Source: Candidatus Bathyarchaeota archaeon (GTDB taxonomy: Archaea; Thermoproteota; Bathyarchaeia; Bathyarchaeales; DTEX01). Taken from it: DNA of 56,330 nucleotides. Position numbers and translations under genes: made by a program. Below, piece after piece: positions 1-8,727 of the stretch. The notes below the pieces were generated by a model. That model worked only from the letters and a program-made list of their open reading frames with translations. It was not told where the DNA came from and ran no database searches. Every line of letters starts with the position of its first letter. Position 1 is the first letter of the stretch. The stretch spans positions 1 to 56,330 of the forward strand of contig JAGTRI010000006.1 in assembly GCA_018397065.1 (NCBI GenBank), read 5' to 3'.

Positions 1-698
1 TTTATAATTCCATCATCGCCATACCATTTAAGCTGGTCTTTTTTCTGCAAAATGATCGCAACAGCCTCTGTTATACTCGTTTGGGTTTGCCTTTCTAAAA
101 GCTCAATCAAAAGAAACTCAGGCTTTTCCACATAATATCCCTCCTCAGTTCTTGTCCTTATTAACTCAATTGGCCTGTTTGAATGAACAAGCTTTACGTA
201 ACTTCTTATTTTTCTCGTCTCTATCACATCTCCGATAAAAACTCTGGTTTTTTCATCAGTCAAGAAAGCTATCCATTTTCCTTCGTCCTTAGATTCTATT
301 TTAATTTCAACAACCTTTGGCGGAAGCATGTAGTGATGATAATAATAAGCGGCATGACTCCCAGTTATAGCATACAAAAGCCTATCTCCTATAAAAACAA
401 GCTTTTCAATCAAACTCTGTTTGCCAATTTTCTCCTTCTCAACTAAAGAATAAATCCCTATGGCAAAACTGATGTCTTCCGGCGAAATTAACCTATAAAC
501 TCTCGCTCTATAATCAACATCGCTTCTCTCCTTATTCACAAAACCCCTCTGCTCCAACTCCCAAAGCACCTTAATCGCCATAACTCTACTAACCCTCAAC
601 TCTTTCATCACATGTTTTAAAGTAAACGCTTGCCTTCCACATTTTGTCCATAACCTGTTATAATATCTCTTCAACCACTCCGGCATTTCCTTACGCAT
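1..698 (-). CDS. AbiEi-like winged-helix protein, 3' end cut by window edge
   Basis: Open reading frame of 232 codons with no stop, running off the left edge, so the C-terminus is missing. Residues about 1-65 look like a winged helix (motifs ELRVSRVMAIKVLWELEQRGFV). The middle contains YAITGSHAAYYYHHY and a conserved-looking YYVEKPEFLLIELLERQ, which resembles the C-terminal part of AbiEi-type (type IV) antitoxins. I chose ATG at 698 because GGTGA lies just upstream; an in-frame GTG at 707 is the alternative. A TATA-like sequence inside an inverted repeat lies upstream at 739-763. If it is an AbiEi antitoxin, a nucleotidyltransferase toxin would be expected just beyond the left edge. The family assignment is inference from pattern only; a plain transcriptional regulator is possible. 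Confidence 0.6.
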   Translation of the reverse strand, partial: MRKEMPEWLKRYYNRLWTKCGRQAFTLKHVMKELRVSRVMAIKVLWELEQRGFVNKERSDVDYRARVYRLISPEDISFAIGIYSLVEKEKIGKQSLIEKLVFIGDRLLYAITGSHAAYYYHHYMLPPKVVEIKIESKDEGKWIAFLTDEKTRVFIGDVIETRKIRSYVKLVHSNRPIELIRTRTEEGYYVEKPEFLLIELLERQTQTSITEAVAIILQKKDQLKWYGDDGII

Positions 699-738
699 AA
701 TAATCACCAGCAAGCAATACACTTTAATTACTCATTTA

Positions 739-763
739 GGTAAACAAATTTAAATAGTTTACC
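739..763 (-). promoter_or_regulatory. Inverted repeat over a TATA-like box upstream of the AbiEi-like gene
   Basis: GGTAAAC (739-745) and GTTTACC (757-763) form a perfect 7-bp inverted repeat around an A/T core that reads CTATTTAAATT on the minus strand, a good archaeal TATA element about 45-55 nt upstream of the ATG at 698. The overlap of dyad and TATA fits autoregulation, as is known for AbiEi-type antitoxins. Regulatory role is inference. Confidence 0.45.
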
Positions 764-844
764 AAAATCATTCCACAAACTCCAATAGCACTACAAAAAC
801 CCAAATCGGAACCCTCAACAGAAAAAAAGGAATTTACGGGTGAC

Positions 845-988
845 TTAAGATTTTCCGTATGAAAACCGGTATGCGCAATTTCGGCACAGATACCTTTGAA
901 CTTCACCATGTCGAGTATATCTTATACCATCCTTATACACCCGGTCACAACCACACTCAGGACACTTAACCGTCTTTTCACCACTCAC
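845..988 (-). pseudogene. Zinc-ribbon fragment, probable remnant of a transposase/integrase
   Basis: A 47-codon stretch carrying a four-cysteine zinc ribbon, CPECG followed by LCRNC, with the phrase YTRHGEVQRYLCRNCAYRF. Such ribbons form the N-terminus of several archaeal integrase- or transposase-like proteins. The best start is GTG at 988, because GGAGGTGA lies just upstream; the open frame itself extends back to 1069. The frame stops right after the ribbon and no catalytic domain follows in the next 140 bases, so it is either a truncated mobile-element remnant or a tiny stand-alone zinc-ribbon protein. The first reading is preferred but not proven. Confidence 0.45.
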
Positions 989-1240
989 CTTTCTCACCTC
1001 CAAACAGCCTAAACGGGTCAAATTCGAGGAGAACACCCAAAAAAATGGGGATTTGCGGGGGAAATCCATAATTTCAGCGCAAATAGGCTACCCCGGCTTT
1101 GGTTTGTTGAATATTCTTTGTTTATGCGGTTTCATTTAAATTTATTCTTACATTAGAATATTGATGACTGTTTAAAGCATTGTTGATGAATGTTTTAAAT
1201 AAATTGAGCTCTGTTTTCTTATTCAGGAGGCGATTTGCTC

Positions 1241-1567
1241 ATGGACGTTTTTGTTCAAGTTCTTACAACATGCGAGACGAAGGGTCAAGCTGAAAAAATT
1301 GCGGAAGCTTTGGTTGACAGAAAAATGGCTGGATGCGTTCAAATTGTTGGTCCAATCACTAGCATTTACCGTTGGAAAGGCCAAATCGAAAAGGCTCAAG
1401 AATGGTTGTGCCTAATCAAGACAAGGGCGAAACTTTACGTCGAAGTTGAGAAAATCATAATACAAAATCACACTTACGAGACGCCTGAAATAATCTCGAC
1501 GCCAATCACCGCAGGCAGCATTGAATACCTTCAATGGCTCAAAAATGAAGTTAGAACAACCGAATAA
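1241..1567 (+). CDS. cutA: Divalent-cation tolerance protein CutA1
   Basis: About 108 residues, the usual CutA1 length. The N-terminal strand (FVQVLTTCETKGQAEKIAEALVDRKMAGCVQI), the central SIYRWKGQIEKAQEW and the later YETPEII are all hallmarks of the family, which forms ferredoxin-like trimers implicated in divalent metal tolerance; the biochemical role is not settled. ATG at 1241 is preferred by family alignment, with AGGAGG ten bases upstream; a TTG at 1235 lies only four bases from that site and could also be used. A TATA-like ATTTAAATTT stretch sits near 1134-1143. Confidence 0.9.
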   Translation: MDVFVQVLTTCETKGQAEKIAEALVDRKMAGCVQIVGPITSIYRWKGQIEKAQEWLCLIKTRAKLYVEVEKIIIQNHTYETPEIISTPITAGSIEYLQWLKNEVRTTE

Positions 1568-1589
1568 TCCATGCCAGCACAAAAATTTC

Positions 1590-2285
1590 TTATTGGTTTT
1601 TTCTTAATATCTTAATTCCTCTTTCAGTACCGACAATCGCCATGTCCGCCATGCCGAGAAACAAGCCTGTTTCAACCACGCCTGGAAGGGATTTCAATTT
1701 TCGATTTAGCTGCCACGGATTCTTTATAACTCCGAAGTCCGCGTTAAGAACGTAGTTGCCGTTATCAGTAATAAATGGACTATCTCCCGAGCTGCTTTTT
1801 TTAAGGACTGGCTGCCCGCCAATTTTCTTTATTTCGGACATGACAAAAGGCAAAGAGAAAGGTAGAACCTCAATTGGCAAAGGTTGATTTTTCCCTAAGG
1901 TGTTTGTAAGTTTAGATTCGTCACCGACCACTACGAATGTTTTTGAGACTGAAGCTACGATTTTTTCTCTTGTCAAAGCACCTCCCATGCCCTTAATAAG
2001 ATTCAACTCTTTGTCAATTTGGTCAGCACCATCAATATCCAAATCCAAATGTAAATGCTCCTCAAGAGATGTTAATGGAATCCCATATTGTCTAGCCAGT
2101 TGAGAGGTTTGACTGGAAGCAGAAATAACTAAAACATTGATGTGCTCCTCCCTTATTCTTCGCGCGATTTCTCTTAAAGCGTAAGCAACCGTTGAGCCCG
2201 CGCCAATGCCAAGAACAAAACCGTCTTTAACCAGTTTAACAGCCTCAACAGCCGCTCTCTCTTTGGCTGACTCTCTCCAAACCAT
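1590..2285 (-). CDS. rpiA: Ribose-5-phosphate isomerase A
   Basis: 231 residues, typical for RpiA, which interconverts ribose 5-phosphate and ribulose 5-phosphate in the cytosol. The phosphate-binding GIGAGSTVAYALREI near residue 27, the DLDIDGADQID motif and KGMGGALTREKI (catalytic Lys/Glu region) are all present. The start ATG directly abuts the stop of the upstream membrane coiled-coil gene, so the two are co-transcribed. In archaea that lack an oxidative pentose-phosphate pathway RpiA feeds ribose for nucleotides. Nothing unusual seen. Confidence 0.95.
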   Translation of the reverse strand: MVWRESAKERAAVEAVKLVKDGFVLGIGAGSTVAYALREIARRIREEHINVLVISASSQTSQLARQYGIPLTSLEEHLHLDLDIDGADQIDKELNLIKGMGGALTREKIVASVSKTFVVVGDESKLTNTLGKNQPLPIEVLPFSLPFVMSEIKKIGGQPVLKKSSSGDSPFITDNGNYVLNADFGVIKNPWQLNRKLKSLPGVVETGLFLGMADMAIVGTERGIKILRKNQ

Positions 2286-3041
2286 TTATTCCTCAACTTC
2301 CATCTGGCTAAGTTTTTTCAAAACTTGTTCCACGTCAGCCAAGATCTGTTCAACCTTTTTCTCAGCTTCACCTGCCTCCTGCTCAGGTGAAGGCTTTGAC
2401 TTACTTGCCTTCTTTTTTATCTCAGCAGGCTTTTCAGTGGGCTGTTTAAGTTCAGCGGCCTTCTCTTCTGATTCTAATTGAACCTTCAACTGATCTATAT
2501 AGCCAAGTTCCTTTTTTACCTCAGAAGCGATGGCTTCTTTTGTTGACTGATCTATCAAGCCGATTTTTTGCCTCAAATCCTCGATTTTTTTGTTTATTTC
2601 TTCAAATTGCTCAGTGAACATTTTTATGAGTTCATCACGAACCTTTTCAAGCTGATCTAAAGCGACTATCGTTTGACCTTTTTCGATTCCCTGCTTGATC
2701 CTAGAAAGGTCCATGCTATACTTCTGCACAAGCTGGTCTCTTTCAGCTTCTGTAATTTTCCCCTCGACACTAGCCTCATAGAGCCTTCTAACTGCATCAC
2801 TGAGAATCTCTCTTTCAACATCAAGCAGCCTAAGCTTCTCCTTAGCTTCTGAAATAACCTCCGTTGAAATTGACTTCTGAACAGTCTGAGGTAAAGAGAT
2901 CTCTGTTTGCACTTTACCTGCCTTTGTAGACTCATCTTGCGGCGGCCTTTCCTTTTCCCGCTGCATAACAAGAATTATGATTAATCCTACAGCTACAGTT
3001 GCTGAAACAAGCAACAGCCAAAACCAAAGATCTCCGTTCAC
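2286..3041 (-). CDS. Membrane-anchored coiled-coil protein, unknown function
   Basis: 251 residues. Residues about 5-27 (LWFWLLLVSATVAVGLIIILVM) are one transmembrane segment, followed by a strongly charged Glu/Lys-rich body with heptad-like spacing over roughly residues 60-250, so an inner-face coiled coil tethered to the membrane is likely. No catalytic motif is visible. GTG start at 3041 has GAGGGA just upstream. It is the first gene of a two-gene unit with rpiA, an association with no obvious functional logic. I do not recognise the family. Confidence 0.75.
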   Translation of the reverse strand: MNGDLWFWLLLVSATVAVGLIIILVMQREKERPPQDESTKAGKVQTEISLPQTVQKSISTEVISEAKEKLRLLDVEREILSDAVRRLYEASVEGKITEAERDQLVQKYSMDLSRIKQGIEKGQTIVALDQLEKVRDELIKMFTEQFEEINKKIEDLRQKIGLIDQSTKEAIASEVKKELGYIDQLKVQLESEEKAAELKQPTEKPAEIKKKASKSKPSPEQEAGEAEKKVEQILADVEQVLKKLSQMEVEE

Positions 3042-3152
3042 AAGGTTCCCTCAACAATGGATTGGTAAACACACTTCAGACATATAATTTTTCCGTAACC
3101 ACCAACCTTAACTAAGGCCTCTTACAAAAAATGTGCATAATTAAGAAAAAGC

Positions 3153-3861
3153 CTAATACAAGAACTTATGCCCATGTTTACCAATAAGAGGTACAAAGGC
3201 GACTCCTCCAAGGTCTTCCTCTCTAAAATCACCGTCAAGTTTTGTTAAGCGAAGAAGAGTCTGATAAAAACCAACTGCTCCAACTGGAATGACTATTATA
3301 CCGCCTTTTTTAAGCTGATCCTTTAAAGGAGGAGGAATATAAGGCGCCGCAGCAGTTACGTATATCCTGTCAAATGGAGCTTTTTCAGGATAACCTTCGG
3401 AACCATCCTTACAGATTATAGTTACACGTTCATTATAACCCGCTTTACAAATATTATTTTTTGCGAGTTCAGCAAGTTTTGAAATAATTTCAAATGAATA
3501 AACATGCCCCCACCTCTCTTTAGACACGTTACTTGGCGCAACGATTTCAGCAACGGTCGCAGCGTGCCATCCACATCCAGATCCAATCTCAAGGACTACA
3601 TGCCCAACTTCCAGTTTCAGGGCTTCATTCATTATCGAAACCATGTCTCGCCTGACTGACCGTACAAAATCAGCCAAGTGGCGCAGAAACCGTTTGCCCT
3701 GAACCTATCGGTAATGGAGTATCAACCGCTGCTGCAGCCTTGTCATTTTCTGAAAGGAAAAGATACCTTGGCACCATCCGCATTGCCCTTATGACAGCAG
3801 GCGTTTTCAGTATACCACATCCTATGAGTTCATGTATTAGTTTTTCCCACGAATTGTTCAA
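3153..3861 (-). pseudogene. pcm: Protein-L-isoaspartate O-methyltransferase, split by a frameshift
   Basis: Two overlapping frames together make one Pcm, the SAM-dependent enzyme that repairs isoaspartyl residues. The first (3670-3861, 63 aa) ends with the family motif DTPLPIGSGQTVSAP then stops; the second (3153-3677, 174 aa) carries MVSIMNEAL, the SAM motif VVLEIGSGCGWHAA and the C-terminal IIVIPVG. In intact Pcm, SAP is followed after about one residue by M-V; here 34 bases separate them, a net insertion of about 31 bases that breaks the frame. The second frame could start at TTG 3677, overlapping the stop by eight bases, but no ribosome site is visible. Probable pseudogene; sequencing error or a two-polypeptide enzyme are alternatives. 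Confidence 0.8.
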
Positions 3862-3995
3862 TGACCATCCCCTAAGCTTAATATTCAGATAAACAATATT
3901 AAGACAACGAGAGTATAAATATAATTTTGAAATTTTACAAGCCGAGACGTTAACAGTAAATCATTTATAATAATTCAAAAATTAACTTTAGTTCT

Positions 3996-5819
3996 CTATT
4001 TTACTGTTACAGATTTTGCTAGATTTCGAGGTTTGTCAGGATTCAATCCTTTTTCCACCGCCATATAATAGGCCAAAAGCTGTAAGGGCGTGATGAATGC
4101 GATTGGTGTGAGCATTTCGGGAAGGCTACCAGCAACTTCGAAGTATTTGTCTGATAAGCTTTTAATTTCCTCGTCCCCTTCTTCAATAACAGAAATTATT
4201 GTAGCACCTCTTGCCTTCATTTCCATTATATTTCCAATAATAGTTTTCCGAGTTTCATCCTTTGGGCATATGAACACAACTGGAAACCCAGGCTCAATAA
4301 GGCTTATAGGACCATGTTTACTTTCGCCTGCTGGATATGCAATCGACGGAACATAAGCAATCTCCATCAGCTTTAGCCTAGCTTCCTGCGCTGTTGCAGA
4401 GCTTATTCCTCGACCTAAGAAAAAGAATACTTGTTTATCTCTGAATTCTTTAGCAACCTCCCTTGCAACCGGGTCATTCTTCTTAATAGTTTTTTCCACA
4501 ATGTCAGGCATTTGACGAATCTTTTCTTCTAACTCCTCAATTTGGCGGTGTCCAATCTTACCTCGAATCTTTGCCACTCTTAAGGCAAGCTGAGCGAGAA
4601 CAGACAGCTGGGACGTAAAAGTCTTTGTTGCTGCGACGCCAATTTCTGGTCCTGACTGCTGAACAATGTATACTCTTGAAACCCTTGTCAATGATGAGCC
4701 AACCACGTTAGTCAACCCAAGTATTGTTGCAGCACGGTTTCGAGCATAATCAACAGCGGCCAAAGTATCAGTGGTTTCTCCCGACTGGCTAACAGCTAGG
4801 ATGGTACTATTAATGTTCACAGCCATGCCTTCCTGCTCAATGAACTCAGACGAAATTACAGGATGCGTCGCCAAAAACGCAAGATCTGAAAACATATACG
4901 AGGCAGCAAGACAAGCATGGTACGAAGTGCCCGCAGCGACAAGAAAAACCTCTCCAGCTCGATCCAGAAAAGTCGCCATCAAATCAAGATACAAATCCTG
5001 AAGCCTAAGAGTGTCTCTTAGACACCTTGGTTGCTCATAAATTTCCTTGATCATGAAATGAGGGTAGCCTTGTTTTTCAGCCATCTCTGCAGTCCACTTA
5101 ATTACCTCGGGTTCTCTTTTAACGGGCTTCCAATCTTCTATTGTCCAGATTTCGTACTTGTCAGACTTTATTATGGCAATTTCGCCATTCTCAAGAATTA
5201 CAGCTTTATTTGTCAAGGGGAGAAAAGCAGGAATGTCTGAAGCACAATATGTTCCTTCTTCACTAACGCCAATGATAAGTGGACTTTCGTTTCTTGCACA
5301 TATTATTGTGTTAGGCTCAAAAACTGATAACACCGCAATGGCATAGGAACCTCTAATGGTTTTTAATGTCTCATGCACAGCTTCTATGAGATTCATTCCT
5401 TTTTTCATGTTTTCCTCTATAAGATGAGGGATAACTTCTGTGTCAGTTTTAGATCTAAATTCATGTCCTAATGCCTCAAGTTCCTTTCTAATTTCGAGAA
5501 AGTTTTCAACTATGCCATTGTGAACAACTGCGATTCTATTTGCACAATCAGTATGTGGATGGGCATTTACTTTGTATGGAGCTCCGTGAGTTGCCCACCT
5601 GGTGTGTCCAATGCCGATGCTTCCCTCCATATCATCAAGGTTGAGTTCTCTATGAACCTCGTCAATTTTTCCCTGATCCTTCTTAATGTACATGACGCCA
5701 TTAAATAGTGTTGCCTCTCCTACTGAATCATAACCTCTATATTCAAGTTTCTTAAGAGCAGCATGAATTAAGGGAGCAGCTTTGCCTTCTTTCAATACGC
5801 AACCAAAAATTCCACACAT
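3996..5819 (-). CDS. glmS: Glutamine--fructose-6-phosphate aminotransferase (isomerizing)
   Basis: 607 residues, full length. Starts MCGIFGC, so Cys2 is the N-terminal nucleophile of the class II glutaminase domain (about residues 1-230), with HTRWATHG and HNGIVEN. Two SIS sugar-isomerase domains follow (AAGTSYHACLAA and SQSGETTDTL; FFLGRGISSATAQEA), and the C-terminus NLAKSVTVK is the usual signature tail. It makes glucosamine 6-phosphate for UDP-GlcNAc and glycans. Monocistronic; a TATA-like ATTAATTTAAC reads on the minus strand near 5893-5904. No glmS ribozyme is seen in the leader of about 50 nt. Confidence 0.97.
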   Translation of the reverse strand: MCGIFGCVLKEGKAAPLIHAALKKLEYRGYDSVGEATLFNGVMYIKKDQGKIDEVHRELNLDDMEGSIGIGHTRWATHGAPYKVNAHPHTDCANRIAVVHNGIVENFLEIRKELEALGHEFRSKTDTEVIPHLIEENMKKGMNLIEAVHETLKTIRGSYAIAVLSVFEPNTIICARNESPLIIGVSEEGTYCASDIPAFLPLTNKAVILENGEIAIIKSDKYEIWTIEDWKPVKREPEVIKWTAEMAEKQGYPHFMIKEIYEQPRCLRDTLRLQDLYLDLMATFLDRAGEVFLVAAGTSYHACLAASYMFSDLAFLATHPVISSEFIEQEGMAVNINSTILAVSQSGETTDTLAAVDYARNRAATILGLTNVVGSSLTRVSRVYIVQQSGPEIGVAATKTFTSQLSVLAQLALRVAKIRGKIGHRQIEELEEKIRQMPDIVEKTIKKNDPVAREVAKEFRDKQVFFFLGRGISSATAQEARLKLMEIAYVPSIAYPAGESKHGPISLIEPGFPVVFICPKDETRKTIIGNIMEMKARGATIISVIEEGDEEIKSLSDKYFEVAGSLPEMLTPIAFITPLQLLAYYMAVEKGLNPDKPRNLAKSVTVK

Positions 5820-6043
5820 ACACAGAACCTCTTAGCTTTGGATCATTATCCACCTCTTTATTAACCAAATTACCATTCGTTAACTTGAAATGTTAAATTA
5901 ATAATAGTCGGATTCTTGGTATTTATGCATTAATGAATAAATTATCCTAATATAACTGTCATCTTTTTCCATTTTAAGCATAAACCGAAAACTTGGACAT
6001 AAGAAATTTAAACAAACCATTATAATAATCACTATCACTGGAA

Positions 6044-6138
6044 GCGGCCGTAGTCTAGCCTGGTTAGGACGCCGGCCTCCCATTCAATTTGAGAGAAGAA
6101 AGCCGACAGCCCGAGTTCAAATCCCGGCGGCCGCACCA
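6044..6138 (+). tRNA. tRNA-Gly (CCC) with an approximately 18-nt intron, CCA encoded
   Basis: Acceptor GCGGCCG (6044-6050) pairs with CGGCCGC (6128-6134); discriminator A6135 and an encoded CCA (6136-6138) follow. D stem GUCU/GGAC, anticodon stem CCGGC (6072-6076) with GCCGA (6102-6106), T loop TTCAAAT (6116-6122). Anticodon CCC at 6079-6081. About 18 extra bases (6083-6100) lie after position 37, the usual site of archaeal introns; exact ends are uncertain by one or two bases. Two A-C mismatches are present, 27-43 and 52-62. A TATA-like TTTAAA is at 6007-6012. Confidence 0.88.
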
Positions 6139-6215
6139 ATTTATTGTTTTTCAAATTTTTTATTATGCCCGTTTTTCATTGGTGTAGCATTTTTAAAATT
6201 TATTATTTAACCTTA

Positions 6216-6231
6216 TGTACAAAAATGTACT
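6216..6231 (+). promoter_or_regulatory. Paired TGTAC boxes resembling TrpY operators
   Basis: TGTACA (6216-6221) and TGTACT (6226-6231), ten bases apart, lie directly upstream of the trpB2 TATA box. TGTACA is the known TRP box of the archaeal repressor TrpY, first described in Methanothermobacter, which controls the trp operon and trpB2 there. The match is seen in the sequence; the regulator in this organism is inferred. Confidence 0.5.
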
Positions 6232-6238
6232 AACAAGG

Positions 6239-6247
6239 TTTAAATAT
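6239..6247 (+). promoter_or_regulatory. TATA box of trpB2
   Basis: TTTAAATAT, an excellent archaeal TATA element. It predicts a transcript start near 6265-6270, which rules out the upstream in-frame ATG at 6246 and supports ATG 6297 preceded by AGGTGA. Confidence 0.55.
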
Positions 6248-6296
6248 GACATGCGTGTGCTATAGAAAATTAATAAATCAAAATATAGGTGAAAAA

Positions 6297-7688
6297 ATGC
6301 AACAAAGAAAAATACTTTTAGATGAGGAAGAACTGCCAAAGCAATGGTACAGCATAATTCCAGATTTACCTAAGCCTTTACCGCCAACGATTGAACCAGA
6401 CAAAAGACAACCTGGACCGGGAATAGTTCCGTTGATTTTTCCTAAGTCAATCATTAGTCAAGAAATTAGCAAGGAAAGATTCGTCGATATTCCTGACGAA
6501 GTAAGAGAAGTATATAAGCTTTGGAGGCCAACTCCACTTTATAGGGCTGTCGCGCTTGAAAAGGCTTTGAAGACTCCTGCTAGAATTTATTATAAATATG
6601 AAGGTGTTAGTCCTCCTGGAAGCCACAAGCCGAACACCGCCGTAGCTCAAGCCTACTATAATATGAAGGAAGGCACAGAACGTATGGCTACTGAAACAGG
6701 TGCTGGACAGTGGGGGTCAGCATTGGCATTTGGTTGCATGTTATTTGGGTTGAAGTGCACAGTTTACATGGTAAAGGCTAGCTACAATCAAAAACCATAT
6801 CGAAGAATAATGATGGAATCCTATGGTGCCGATGTTTACGCAAGCCCAAGCGAACAAACAGAAAGTGGAAGAAAAATTCTGAAAGATGACCCGAACAATC
6901 CTGGCAGCCTAGGAATAGCAATAAGCGAAGCTGTTGAAGACGCTCTTAAAAATGATAAGGTCAAATATGGTATAGGAAGCGTTTTTAACCATGTATTACT
7001 GCATCAGACTGTGATTGGGTTAGAAGCAAAAAAGCAGATGGAAGCGGTAGACGATTATCCAGACGTAATATACGGCTGCATAGGTGGTGGAAGCAGCTTC
7101 TCAGGACTTTTCTGGCCCTTCTATTATGATAAAGTTTCTGGAAAAGCTCCAAAAGACGTGCAATTCATAGCCACAGAGGCGACAGCTTGTCCCAAAGTTA
7201 CGAAGGGAGAATATACCTTTGATCATGGAGATACAGCAAGACTTACTCCTCTAGTTCCAATGCACACAATAGGGCATGATTTTATTCCCGCTCCAATTCA
7301 CGCAGGAGGGCTTCGCTATCACGGAATTGCTCCGACTATAAGCCGATTAGTCTCAGAAAAGAAGATGCAAACAAAGGCTTATAACCAAGTTGAGGTATTT
7401 GATGCAGCTAAGATTTTTATGAACACCGAAGGCATAATTCCAGCTCCAGAACCTGCCCATGCAATTAAAGGGGTTGTCGACGAGGCACTACGATGTAAAA
7501 AGAATGGAGAAAAGAAGACGATAATGTTCTTGCTATGTGGGCATGGATACTTCGACATGCAGGCTTACGCAGACTACTTTAGTGGAAAACTGTTGCCCTA
7601 TGAATATCCAGAAGAGAAAGTCGCAGAAGCAATGCAAAGACTAAAGAAACTTTATCCATGGCTTGATGAACTCAAGAAGATGATATAG
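6297..7688 (+). CDS. trpB2: Tryptophan synthase beta chain, TrpB2 type
   Basis: 463 residues from the ATG at 6297, longer than TrpB1 as is usual for TrpB2. PLP lysine is in GSHKPN (about K111); [12 protein letters not shown], the phosphate-binding GGGSSFSG and the C-terminal LLCGHGYFD are typical. The enzyme condenses indole and serine to tryptophan; TrpB2 lacks tight coupling to TrpA and may salvage indole. No other trp gene is in the window, so it is an orphan. AGGTGA lies five bases before the start, and TGTACA-type boxes precede the promoter, suggesting tryptophan-responsive control. Confidence 0.93.
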   Translation: MQQRKILLDEEELPKQWYSIIPDLPKPLPPTIEPDKRQPGPGIVPLIFPKSIISQEISKERFVDIPDEVREVYKLWRPTPLYRAVALEKALKTPARIYYKYEGVSPPGSHKPNTAVAQAYYNMKEGTERMATETGAGQWGSALAFGCMLFGLKCTVYMVKASYNQKPYRRIMMESYGADVYASPSEQTESGRKILKDDPNNPGSLGIAISEAVEDALKNDKVKYGIGSVFNHVLLHQTVIGLEAKKQMEAVDDYPDVIYGCIGGGSSFSGLFWPFYYDKVSGKAPKDVQFIATEATACPKVTKGEYTFDHGDTARLTPLVPMHTIGHDFIPAPIHAGGLRYHGIAPTISRLVSEKKMQTKAYNQVEVFDAAKIFMNTEGIIPAPEPAHAIKGVVDEALRCKKNGEKKTIMFLLCGHGYFDMQAYADYFSGKLLPYEYPEEKVAEAMQRLKKLYPWLDELKKMI

Positions 7689-7741
7689 TATTTTTCAATA
7701 AAATAACTATTTTCAATTAACCTCTCTTCTTTTTTTAAATC

Positions 7742-7751
7742 TTTTATAAAT
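7742..7751 (+). promoter_or_regulatory. TATA box of the TIM-barrel gene
   Basis: TTTTATAAAT about 58 bases before the TTG at 7800. The in-frame TTG at 7767 would fall at the transcription start, supporting the downstream choice. Confidence 0.4.
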
Positions 7752-7799
7752 AAGTAATATTATTTTTTGATAACCATCATATTCTATTTGGTGGACGAT

Positions 7800-8594
7800 T
7801 TGAAACTTGGCTTTAGCACAGTGATTTATGAAAATTCTGGTTTGTCACATCAGCAAATTGTGGAAAAAGCAGCTTTTCTTGGCTATCAAGGTATTGAACT
7901 TAACTTTAAAGAGTGGCCTACTGATTTTAAAGTAGATTCAATTAAGAATTCTTTACAGGAATATGGTATAGAGGTTGCTGCGATAGGTACAAGACACATG
8001 TACGTTACACATAATCTTTACCTTACCTCTCCTAAGCTGAAGGTTAGAAGGAAATCCTTCGAATATTTAACAGAATGCATGAAAATCGCCGATGAACTTA
8101 ACTGCAATGTTGTTCAGGCAGGTTGGGCATTTCAAGGATCAATTTTGGAGGCCTCATACAATGATGCGTGGAAAATAGCGGTAAATAGCCTAAAAGACGT
8201 AAGTAATCTTTGTAGACGATATAATAAAATCTTCGTTGTCGAATTTGCATGTAAACAGAATGCTCAATTGTTAAATACGGTGGACGAGACACTGCGTATG
8301 CTTGACGAAGTTGGAGAAGATAATGTTTTTGTTATGATCGACATTTATCATGTACAACAAGAAAATTACCCTCTTGGAAAATGTGTTCATAAGGCAAATA
8401 AAAAATTGGCGTATGTACACTTGGCAGATAATGAGAGGCTACCTCCAGGAAAAGGAATTATTAACTTTAAAGAGTTCATTAGCGCATTAAAAGAAATTCA
8501 TTATAATGGATACTTGATTATGGAATACGAAGCCAAATCAGACATTGACAAGTCATTGAAAGATGTTTTAAATTTCATAAAGCAGCTTTTATAA
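7800..8594 (+). CDS. Sugar-phosphate isomerase/epimerase-like TIM barrel (AP endonuclease 2 family)
   Basis: 264 residues from TTG 7800, preceded by GGTGGA; the open frame reaches back to 7767. Sequence begins KLGFSTVIYENSGLS and contains the family pattern of metal-ligand strands: VVEFA, VMIDIYHV, AYVHLAD and LIMEYE, giving Glu/Asp-His/His/Glu candidates for a divalent metal site. This fold includes xylose isomerase-like, tagatose/psicose epimerase, hydroxypyruvate isomerase and endonuclease IV members. The lack of DNA-binding loops and overall length favour a sugar or keto-acid isomerase. Substrate unknown. It stands alone with its own TATA box. Confidence 0.82.
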   Translation: MKLGFSTVIYENSGLSHQQIVEKAAFLGYQGIELNFKEWPTDFKVDSIKNSLQEYGIEVAAIGTRHMYVTHNLYLTSPKLKVRRKSFEYLTECMKIADELNCNVVQAGWAFQGSILEASYNDAWKIAVNSLKDVSNLCRRYNKIFVVEFACKQNAQLLNTVDETLRMLDEVGEDNVFVMIDIYHVQQENYPLGKCVHKANKKLAYVHLADNERLPPGKGIINFKEFISALKEIHYNGYLIMEYEAKSDIDKSLKDVLNFIKQLL

Positions 8595-8647
8595 TTAGAC
8601 CCTAGTTGCTAATTGTTCTATAACCTCTTCGAAAAAATCAGTAGTAA

Positions 8648-8664
8648 ACCTAAGAGATTTAGGT
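8648..8664. terminator. Small inverted repeat between convergent genes
   Basis: ACCTAA (8648-8653) and TTAGGT (8659-8664) form a 6-bp dyad with a 5-base spacer, followed by an A/T-rich run, between two convergent genes. A bidirectional termination signal is possible; an operator is less likely here. Confidence 0.25.
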
Positions 8665-8727
8665 AAACAAAAAAATTATTTATTGATATTAAGGGAATCC
8701 TGGTTCTGATTAGTGGACATTGATTTT

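Noticed and set aside
5898-6083. 61-codon minus-strand frame overlapping the tRNA
   Set aside because: It overlaps the tRNA gene, has no ribosome site and no recognisable protein motif.
735-8671. Exact 15-base repeat ATTTAGGTAAACAAA near 735-749 and 8657-8671
   Set aside because: One such match is expected by chance in an AT-rich 56 kb window, and the flanking structures differ.
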